This document shows positions 23,882 through 29,401 of a stretch of 29,401 bases of DNA, in pieces. This stretch comes from Blastococcus sp. CT_GayMR20. Lineage in GTDB: Bacteria > Actinomycetota > Actinomycetes > Mycobacteriales > Geodermatophilaceae. The DNA lies in the NCBI RefSeq assembly GCF_004570345.1, contig NZ_SPQM01000058.1, positions 1 to 29,401 on the forward strand, in the 5' to 3' direction. Numbering within the stretch: position 1 is the stretch's first letter; each line of letters starts with the position of its first letter. The position numbers were made by a program, and so were the translations under genes. Below the pieces are notes generated by a model, which was not told the origin of the DNA, made no database searches, and saw nothing but the letters and a program-made list of their open reading frames with translations.

Positions 23882-23912
23882 TACTGTGCGATGCGTGAGG
23901 AACCGGTGGTGA
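23882..23912 (+). promoter_or_regulatory. -10 box and candidate leaderless mini-ORF before DUF3499
   Basis: TACTGT (23882-23887) ends 7 nt before GTG 23895. That GTG opens a five-residue frame (M-R-N-R-W) whose TGA (23910-23912) overlaps the DUF3499 start GTG 23909 as GTGA. This repeats the arrangement at 11141-11161. Confidence 0.4.
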
Positions 23913-24259
23913 GGCAGTCACGTCGCTGCTCGCGCAGCGGCTGCGCGCAACCGGCAGCGGCGACCCTGACCTACGTCTACGCGGAGTCGACCGCTGTCGT
24001 GGGTCCCTTGGCGACGTTCTCCGAGCCGCACAGCTACGACCTCTGCGAGTTCCACGCCGAGCGGCTCACCGTGCCGCGCGGGTGGGAGGTCGTCCGCCAC
24101 GAGATCGATCTCGACGACGCCGGCCCGACCGGTGACGACCTGCTGGCCCTGGCCGACGCCGTGCGCGAGGCGGCCCGGCCCGAGCCGCCGCGCAATCCCG
24201 CGGACGACGGCAGCGGCACGCGTCGCGGCCACCTCCGGGTCCTTCCCGACCTGTCCTGA
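23909..24259 (+). CDS. DUF3499-family zinc-ribbon-like protein
   Basis: This protein is 116 aa from GTG 23909, with GAGGAA 7 nt upstream; ATG 23891 would add six residues. RRCSRSGC (Cys7, Cys12) and DLCEFH (Cys46, His49) form a likely metal site. ATLTYVYAESTAVVGPLA and EPHSYDLC, followed by PRGWEVVRHE, are the conserved core of DUF3499 as I recall it. The C-terminal 40 residues are charged and probably disordered. The family is almost confined to actinobacteria and sits next to phosphomannomutase (Rv3258c position). Function unknown. Confidence 0.9.
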   Translation: MRQSRRCSRSGCAQPAAATLTYVYAESTAVVGPLATFSEPHSYDLCEFHAERLTVPRGWEVVRHEIDLDDAGPTGDDLLALADAVREAARPEPPRNPADDGSGTRRGHLRVLPDLS

Positions 24260-24292
24260 AGCGCCCCTCGCGCTCAGGTCCCGCTCCGCCGT

Positions 24293-24298
24293 TAGGGT
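24293..24298 (+). promoter_or_regulatory. -10 box upstream of manB
   Basis: TAGGGT predicts a start near 24305 and a ~50-nt leader containing the GAGGGTGA ribosome site of manB. No good -35 is visible. This is the one TAGGGT box here that is not placed for a leaderless start. Confidence 0.4.
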
Positions 24299-24356
24299 CG
24301 GCCCGCCGGGTGTTCGCCCGGTCTGCCTGATTTCCCGAGTGCGAGGGTGAACTGCG

Positions 24357-25721
24357 TTGCCGGACCTGTCGTCGATCATCAAGGCCTATGACGTCCGCGG
24401 CGTCGTCCCCGACGAGTGGGACGAGGCGACCAGCAGGGCCATCGGCGCGGCGTTCGCCGAGTTCGTGCGCACCGACAGCGGCACGACGTCCGTGGTGACC
24501 GCGCACGACATGCGCGACTCCTCCATCCCGCTGTCGCGCGCCTTCGCCGAAGGCGTGATCAGCCGAGGTGTGGACGTCGTGGAGGCCGGGCTCGGCTCCA
24601 CCGACATGCTGTACTTCGCCGCGGGCTCCCTGGACATGCCGGGCGCCATGTTCACGGCCAGCCACAACCCCGCGCAGTACAACGGCATCAAGCTCTGCCG
24701 CGCGGGCGCCGCACCGATCGGCCAGGACTCCGGGCTGGCGACGATCCGGGAGTGGGCCGAGCGCGACAGCTACGACCGGGAACCGGAGCGGGTCGGCACG
24801 GTCAGCCAGCGGGACGTGCTCGCCGAGTACGCCGCCCACCTGCACGGGCTGGTCGACCTCTCGAACGTCCGTCCGCTCAAGGTCGTCGTCGACGCCGGCA
24901 ACGGCATGGGCGGGCACACCGTCCCCGTCGTCCTGGCCGGGCTGCCCCTGGAGGTCGTGCCGATGTACTTCGAGCTCGACGGATCCTTCCCGAACCACGA
25001 GGCCAACCCGCTGGACCCGAAGAACCTCGTCGACCTGCAGGCCGCGGTGCCGGAGCACGGGGCCGACATCGGGCTCGCCTTCGACGGCGACGCCGACCGC
25101 GTCTTCGTGGTCGACGAGAAGGGTGATCCGGTCAGCCCGTCGGCCGTCACCGCGCTCGTCGCCGTCCGCGAGCTGGCCAAGGGCCACGGCACCACGATCA
25201 TCCACAACCTGATCACCTCCCGCGCCGTCCCGGAGATCGTGCGCGAGCACGGCGGCGAGCCGGTGCGGACCCGCGTGGGGCACTCCTTCATCAAGGCCGA
25301 GATGGCCCGCACGAACGCCGTCTTCGGTGGCGAGCACTCCGCGCACTACTACTTCCGCGATTTCTGGCGGGCCGACACGGGCATGCTCGCGGCCATGCAC
25401 GTGCTCGCCGCGCTGGGGGAGCAGTCGCGGCCGCTGTCGGAGCTCACCGCGGCCTACAGCCGCTACGCGGCCTCCGGCGAGATCAACTCCACCGTGGCCG
25501 ACGCCGCCGCGAGCACGGCGCAGGTGCGCGACACCTTCGCCGGGCAGGACGGCGTCACCGTGGACGAGCTCGACGGGCTGACGATCGAGCTGCCCGACGG
25601 CTCGTGGTTCAACCTGCGGGCCAGCAACACCGAACCGCTCCTGCGGCTCAACGTCGAGGCGCCCGACGAGACGCGGATGGCCGAGCTGCGGGACCAGATC
25701 CTGGGGATGGTCCGCGCATGA
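24357..25721 (+). CDS. manB: Phosphomannomutase/phosphoglucomutase
   Basis: This 454-aa protein starts at TTG 24357, well supported by GAGGGTGA ending 6 nt upstream. Alpha-D-phosphohexomutase landmarks are TASHNP at 100-105 (Ser102 carries the phosphate), the Mg2+ loop DGDADR (243-248), the sugar loop GEHSAHYYF (from 325) and the phosphate-binding RASNTEPLLRLNVEA at the C-terminus. It interconverts mannose-6-phosphate and mannose-1-phosphate, supplying ManC (13276). It is first in a chain of four ATGA-overlapping genes (manB, Trm112-like, SIS isomerase, CDF transporter). Full family length; no anomalies. Confidence 0.96.
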   Translation: MPDLSSIIKAYDVRGVVPDEWDEATSRAIGAAFAEFVRTDSGTTSVVTAHDMRDSSIPLSRAFAEGVISRGVDVVEAGLGSTDMLYFAAGSLDMPGAMFTASHNPAQYNGIKLCRAGAAPIGQDSGLATIREWAERDSYDREPERVGTVSQRDVLAEYAAHLHGLVDLSNVRPLKVVVDAGNGMGGHTVPVVLAGLPLEVVPMYFELDGSFPNHEANPLDPKNLVDLQAAVPEHGADIGLAFDGDADRVFVVDEKGDPVSPSAVTALVAVRELAKGHGTTIIHNLITSRAVPEIVREHGGEPVRTRVGHSFIKAEMARTNAVFGGEHSAHYYFRDFWRADTGMLAAMHVLAALGEQSRPLSELTAAYSRYAASGEINSTVADAAASTAQVRDTFAGQDGVTVDELDGLTIELPDGSWFNLRASNTEPLLRLNVEAPDETRMAELRDQILGMVRA

Positions 25722-25918
25722 CCGATGCCACGACCGGGCCCCTCGGGCTCGACCCGCAGCTGCTGGCGATCCTCGCGTGCCCGGACACGCACCACAGCCC
25801 GCTGACGGTGGACGAGGCGGCGAGCGAGCTGCTCTGCACGACGTGCGACCGCGCCTTCCCGGTCCGCGACGGGATCCCGGTGCTGCTGCTGGACGAGGCG
25901 CGGCACCGCACGTCATGA
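25718..25918 (+). CDS. Trm112-like zinc-finger protein
   Basis: This 66-aa protein starts at ATG 25718 (ATGA overlap with manB) and ends overlapping the next gene. It matches the Trm112 fold: ILACPDTHH near 18-26, CTTC at 40-43, and FPVRDGIPVLLLDEA. Bacterial Trm112-like proteins are usually small Zn-binding partners, for example of methyltransferases. Only one Cys (C21) is in the first knuckle; H25 or H26 may replace the second. No partner methyltransferase is in this operon, so it may serve the SIS protein or another enzyme. Confidence 0.88.
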   Translation: MTDATTGPLGLDPQLLAILACPDTHHSPLTVDEAASELLCTTCDRAFPVRDGIPVLLLDEARHRTS

Positions 25919-27057
25919 CGCGCCCCGAGTTCGCCGAGGAGGTCCTCGACGACCTCGAGCTCCTCCGTGCGCGCGACCCCCGCGAGCTGCTGCCTGCGGT
26001 CGCCGGCTCCGGGGCCCAGGTGCGCGAGACGGCCCGGCTGACCCAGGAGGCCGGGCTGGGCCGGGTCACCGAGGGCGGCCGGCCCCGCGGGCTCGTCATC
26101 GTCGGGCGCCGCGAGGGGGCGGTGGCCGCCTCGGTGCTTCGCGCCCTGCTGGGGCCGTCCAGCCCGGTCACCGTGGACGTGGTCCCGGGGCCGTCGCTGC
26201 CCGTGTGGACCGGCCCGAGCGACATCGCCGTCGTCGCCACGCGGACCGGTGCCGGCCGGTACGCCGTCGCCCCCGCCTACGAGGCCGCGCGCCGAGGGGT
26301 GTCCCTGGTCGGCATCGGGTCGGAGGACGGTCCCCTGCGCGCGGCGTGCTCGACCGCCCGCGCGCCCTACGTCGCACTGCCGCGCACCCGCGTGCGGCAG
26401 GCGACGCTGTGGTCGCTGCTGACGCCGATGCTGCAACTCGCCACCGAGCTCGGTCTGCTCGCGCCCGGCGTGGCCGAGCCGGAGGCGATCGCCGCGGCTC
26501 TGGACGAGGTCGCCGGCGAGTGCGGGCCCGCCCAGGAGTCGTTCGTGAACCCGGCGAAGACCCTGGCGCTGGAACTCCTCGACGCCCTGCCGATCATCGC
26601 CGCGGAGGGCCCGCTCGCCGGTGCCGCGGCGACCCGGATCGAGGACCAGCTCGCCACGTTGGCCGGCCTGCCGGTCACCGCGTTCCGCCTGCCTGACCAG
26701 CGCGTGGCGGCGTGCGCCGTCCTCGGCGGGCCGCTGGCGCCGCGCGACGCCGACGACTTCTTCCGCGACCGGGAGGACGACGCCGGTCGCCGGCTGCGGC
26801 TGCTCACCATCCGCGACACCGACGCCGGCGAGGCCGACGGCGGGGAGGAGCGGGAGCCGCGCTCGGCCGCCGGGGCGATGGACGAGGTCCTGCGCACCGC
26901 TGCCGCCCACACCATCCCCGTCAGCGGGCTGGCCGAGCACGGCGACCCCACCCGGTTCCCGCGGCTTCCCCGCCTCGCCCGCCAGCTGGCCGTCGCCGAC
27001 TTCGCCGCCGTCTACCTGGCGCTCGCACTGGACAACGAGAGGGCGCTCCACGCATGA
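25915..27057 (+). CDS. SIS-domain phosphomannose/phosphoglucose isomerase-like protein
   Basis: This 380-aa protein starts at ATG 25915, coupled by ATGA on both sides. The N-terminal half has SIS-like strands (GLVIVGRREGAVAASVLRAL, IAVVATRTGAGRYAVAPAYEAARRGVSLVGI), and the C-terminal half resembles the bacterial PGI/PMI C-terminal domain. It corresponds in position to Rv3256c. The likely reaction is fructose-6-phosphate to mannose-6-phosphate, which would feed ManB directly, but canonical SIS phosphate-binding Ser/Thr residues are weak here (RTGAG rather than SxSG), so it may be regulatory or degenerate. Confidence 0.88.
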   Translation: MTRPEFAEEVLDDLELLRARDPRELLPAVAGSGAQVRETARLTQEAGLGRVTEGGRPRGLVIVGRREGAVAASVLRALLGPSSPVTVDVVPGPSLPVWTGPSDIAVVATRTGAGRYAVAPAYEAARRGVSLVGIGSEDGPLRAACSTARAPYVALPRTRVRQATLWSLLTPMLQLATELGLLAPGVAEPEAIAAALDEVAGECGPAQESFVNPAKTLALELLDALPIIAAEGPLAGAAATRIEDQLATLAGLPVTAFRLPDQRVAACAVLGGPLAPRDADDFFRDREDDAGRRLRLLTIRDTDAGEADGGEEREPRSAAGAMDEVLRTAAAHTIPVSGLAEHGDPTRFPRLPRLARQLAVADFAAVYLALALDNERALHA

Positions 27058-28073
27058 CCAGCGGGTCGGAGGCCGCGACGGAGCACGGCGCGGGCGAGGG
27101 AGCAGGAGCTGAGGCGCACGGCGGGGGCCACGGCACGCGGGCCATCATCGCCGCGCTGATCGCCAACATCGGCATCGCGACCGCCAAGTTCATCGCCTTC
27201 CTCGTCACCGGCGCGTCGTCGATGCTGGCCGAGGCGATCCACTCGGTGGCCGACTCCGGCAACCAGGTGCTGCTGCTGGTCGGCGGGAAGCGGGCGGCGC
27301 GCGAGGCGACCCCCGAGCACCCCTTCGGGTACGGGCGGGACCGCTACATCTACGCCTTCATCGTCGCGATCGTGCTGTTCAGCGTCGGCGGCCTGTTCGC
27401 GATCTACGAGGGCGTGCACAAGCTGCAGCACCCGGAGGAGCTCACCTCACCGGGCTGGGCGCTGGGCGTCCTCGTCGTCGCGATCGTGCTCGAGAGCTTC
27501 TCGCTGCGGACGGCGGTCCACGAGACCGCCGCGGTGAAGGCCCCGGGGCAGAGCTACTGGAGGTTCATCCGGACCGCCCGCCAGCCGGAGCTGCCGGTCA
27601 TCCTCCTCGAGGACATCGGCGCGCTGACGGGGCTGGTGCTCGCGCTGCTCGGCGTGGGCGTCGCGACGCTGACCGGCAACGGGATCTACGACGGCCTCGG
27701 CACCGTCGCCATCGGCATCCTGCTGGTCGTCATCGCCGTGATCCTGGCGATCGAGACCAAGAGCCTGCTGCTCGGGGAGTCCGCGACGCCGGAGGACCAG
27801 CGCAAGATCGTCGCGGCGATCGAGGCGGGCGACGCCGTCCTCTCGATCATCCACATGAAGACGCTGCACCTCGGCCCCGACGAGCTGCTGGTGGCCGCCA
27901 AGGTCGCCGTCGGTTCCGGTCAGACCGGCGAGGACGTCGCCCGCGGCATCGATGCCACCGAGGAGCGCATCCGGGCCGCCGTGCCGATCGCCCGGGTGAT
28001 CTACCTCGAGCCCGACATCCGGCGCCCGGCCGACCCGGCGGCCTCCGCCGCGGGCGCCGCGCCCGGCGCGTGA
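27054..28073 (+). CDS. Cation diffusion facilitator family transporter
   Basis: This 339-aa inner-membrane protein starts at ATG 27054. A Gly/His-rich N-tail (AEAHGGGHGTRA) precedes six predicted spans. HSVADSGNQVLLLVG in span 2 is the CDF metal-binding HSxAD motif, and LLEDIGALTGLVLALLGVG in span 5 carries the second acidic pair (Glu-Asp instead of the usual HxxxD). The cytosolic domain contains HMKTLHLGPDELLVAAKV. It is a probable Zn2+/Mn2+/Fe2+ exporter driven by protons, closer to the SLC30A9-like branch than to CzcD by the span 5 wording. It is coupled to the mannose operon, possibly for metal supply to its enzymes; this is a guess. Confidence 0.92.
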   Translation: MTSGSEAATEHGAGEGAGAEAHGGGHGTRAIIAALIANIGIATAKFIAFLVTGASSMLAEAIHSVADSGNQVLLLVGGKRAAREATPEHPFGYGRDRYIYAFIVAIVLFSVGGLFAIYEGVHKLQHPEELTSPGWALGVLVVAIVLESFSLRTAVHETAAVKAPGQSYWRFIRTARQPELPVILLEDIGALTGLVLALLGVGVATLTGNGIYDGLGTVAIGILLVVIAVILAIETKSLLLGESATPEDQRKIVAAIEAGDAVLSIIHMKTLHLGPDELLVAAKVAVGSGQTGEDVARGIDATEERIRAAVPIARVIYLEPDIRRPADPAASAAGAAPGA

Positions 28074-28111
28074 CGCGGACCTCGCGGACGTTCGGGAGCC
28101 GGAGGGGGACA

Positions 28112-29401
28112 GTGGTCGGCATGGGGGACGAGAGCCGCACGAACCTGTCACCGGAGCGCCGGAGGGCCGACCGAGCCCGACTGGCCGACGACGTGGTCGA
28201 CGTCCTGGTGATCGGTGGTGGGGTGACCGGGGCGGGTGCCGCCCTCGACGCGGCCAGCCGCGGGCTGACGGTGGCACTGCTGGAGGCGCGCGACTGGGCG
28301 GCCGGCACGTCCAGCCGCTCCAGCAAGCTCATCCACGGCGGGCTGCGCTACCTGGAGCAGTTCGCCTTCCCGCTGGTGCACGAGGCGCTGTCCGAGCGCG
28401 CCCGGCTGGTGCGCACCATCGCGCCGCACCTGGTGACGCCCCTGCCGTTCCTGCTGCCGCTCACGAAGCCGGTCTACCAGCGGGCGTACTTCGGGGCGGG
28501 CGTGGCGCTCTACGACGTCCTCGGCGCCGCGTTCACGTCCGGCCGGGCGATCCCGCGCCACCGGCACCTGTCCCGGAAGGCCACCCTCGAGGCGTTCCCG
28601 GCGCTGCGCGGGGACGTGGTGCGGGGGGCGATCCGCTACTGGGACGCCCAGGTCGACGACGCCCGTCACACCCTGGCCGTCGTCCGGACGGCGGCCGGTT
28701 ACGGCGCGCGGGTGCTCTCCAGCGCTCGGGTGGTCGGTCTCCTGCGGGACGGCGACGGACCGGACGCGCCGGTGGTGGGCGTGCACGTGGCCGACCTGAC
28801 CGACGGCTCGTCGTTCACCGTGCGGGCGCGCAGCGTCATCGCCGCCACCGGCGTCTGGAGCGACGACATCGGGGACATGCTCGGCGTCTCGGCGCCGAGC
28901 CTGAAGGTCCGCGCCTCCAAGGGGGTGCACCTGGTCCTGCCGCGGTCGGCGATCGACGGCGCGGACCTCGCGGCCTCCGGCGGGACCCAGGCGGGGCTGA
29001 TCCTGCGCACCCCGACGAGCGTCCTGTTCGTCATCCCGTGGGGCGAGCGCTGGATCGTCGGGACCACGGACACGCCCTGGAGGCTGGACCGCGACCACCC
29101 GGCCGCGAGCAGCGCCGACATCGACTACATCCTCGACCAGGTCAACCGGGTGCTCGTCCGCCCCGTCTCCGTCGACGACTGCCTCGGCGTCTACGCGGGC
29201 CTCCGCCCGCTGCTGGCGGGGGAGTCGGACGAGACGAGCCGGCTCTCCCGCGAGCACGCCGTCGTCATGCCGGTGCCGGGTCTCGTCCTCGTGGCCGGCG
29301 GCAAGTACACGACCTACCGCGTGATGGCGGAGGACGCCGTCGACGCCGCGGTGGAGGGACTTCCCGGCGTGCCGCCGTCCCGCACGGCGCTGCTGCCCTT
29401 G
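28112..29401 (+). CDS. glpD: Glycerol-3-phosphate dehydrogenase, 3' end outside window
   Basis: The frame is open from GTG 28112 (GGAGGGGG 2-9 nt before; ATG 28121 is alternative) to the window end, 430 residues so far of about 560-580 expected. The FAD-binding VLVIGGGVTGAGAAL is at 31-45, followed by LEARDWAAGTSSRSSKLIHGG, the substrate and FAD signature of GlpD, and GGLRYLEQF. Later blocks IPWGERWIVGTTDT and VYAGLRPLL, then VAGGKYTTYRVMAEDA, confirm the family. It oxidises glycerol-3-phosphate to dihydroxyacetone phosphate, passing electrons to quinones at the membrane. Not linked to the upstream glycan genes. Confidence 0.96.
   Translation, partial: MVGMGDESRTNLSPERRRADRARLADDVVDVLVIGGGVTGAGAALDAASRGLTVALLEARDWAAGTSSRSSKLIHGGLRYLEQFAFPLVHEALSERARLVRTIAPHLVTPLPFLLPLTKPVYQRAYFGAGVALYDVLGAAFTSGRAIPRHRHLSRKATLEAFPALRGDVVRGAIRYWDAQVDDARHTLAVVRTAAGYGARVLSSARVVGLLRDGDGPDAPVVGVHVADLTDGSSFTVRARSVIAATGVWSDDIGDMLGVSAPSLKVRASKGVHLVLPRSAIDGADLAASGGTQAGLILRTPTSVLFVIPWGERWIVGTTDTPWRLDRDHPAASSADIDYILDQVNRVLVRPVSVDDCLGVYAGLRPLLAGESDETSRLSREHAVVMPVPGLVLVAGGKYTTYRVMAEDAVDAAVEGLPGVPPSRTALLPL

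Noticed and set aside
24066..26240. 724-codon minus-strand open frame
   Set aside because: It lies antisense to manB, the Trm112-like gene and the start of the SIS gene, which have clear motifs. Long antisense frames are expected at this GC content.
1..29401. CRISPR array, tRNA, rRNA, transposase or prophage genes
   Set aside because: No regularly spaced repeats, no tRNA-like cloverleaf noticed, and no gene with transposase, integrase or phage motifs; not exhaustively testable by eye.

Overview
The window is very GC-rich and densely coded, with long antisense ORFs, many GTG starts and 4-bp ATGA/GTGA gene overlaps. This is typical of Actinobacteria. A WhiB regulator, F420 biosynthesis genes (cofD, cofE) and the cell-wall mannose/rhamnose genes fix the phylum. 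From memory, the order wbbL - manC - cofE/cofD - whiB2 - zincin-like protein - DUF3499 - phosphomannomutase - SIS protein matches the Mycobacterium tuberculosis Rv3256c-Rv3265c neighbourhood. A Geodermatophilaceae-like host (Blastococcus, Geodermatophilus, Modestobacter) is my inference from style and was not tested.

Left third (1 to about 9.95 kb) is an accessory surface-glycan locus. A plus-strand run of five overlapping genes (DUF4214-type protein cut by the window edge, GT-B-like protein, HAD phosphatase, nucleotidyltransferase, SAM methyltransferase) converges on a minus-strand run of six genes. That run reads from 9.88 kb down to 3.66 kb: PglD-like acetyltransferase, DegT/PglE-like aminotransferase, a protein with two DUF4214-like repeats, and three GT4 glycosyltransferases. 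Together they look able to make a 4-acetamido sugar, assemble a glycan, and add an NDP-activated, methylated group. The end product is not identifiable from sequence.

Middle (10.0 to 19.8 kb) holds two divergent GT4 genes sharing a 48-bp promoter region, a WbbL-like GT2 gene and manC. Then come an SDR dehydrogenase, an AlkA-type DNA glycosylase, a marR/doxX divergent pair with two identical palindromic operators, rmlA and rmlC (dTDP-rhamnose), and cofE.

Right third (19.8 kb to the end) is the conserved core: cofD (divergent from whiB2), two strong hairpins after whiB2, two unidentified genes, a zincin-like protein without HExxH, DUF3499, and the overlapping chain manB - Trm112-like - SIS isomerase - CDF transporter. 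It ends with glpD, cut by the window end.

The most striking non-gene pattern is transcription-start architecture. At least six genes have a TANNNT -10 box ending 6 or 7 nt before the start codon (leaderless mRNAs), and whiB2 has the similar TGTAAT at the same spacing. At two further places the same spacing points to a 5 or 6 codon mini-ORF whose stop overlaps the next gene's GTG (GTGA). A third mini-ORF, with a Shine-Dalgarno sequence, has the same GTGA coupling. No tRNA, rRNA, CRISPR array, transposase or prophage gene was seen.
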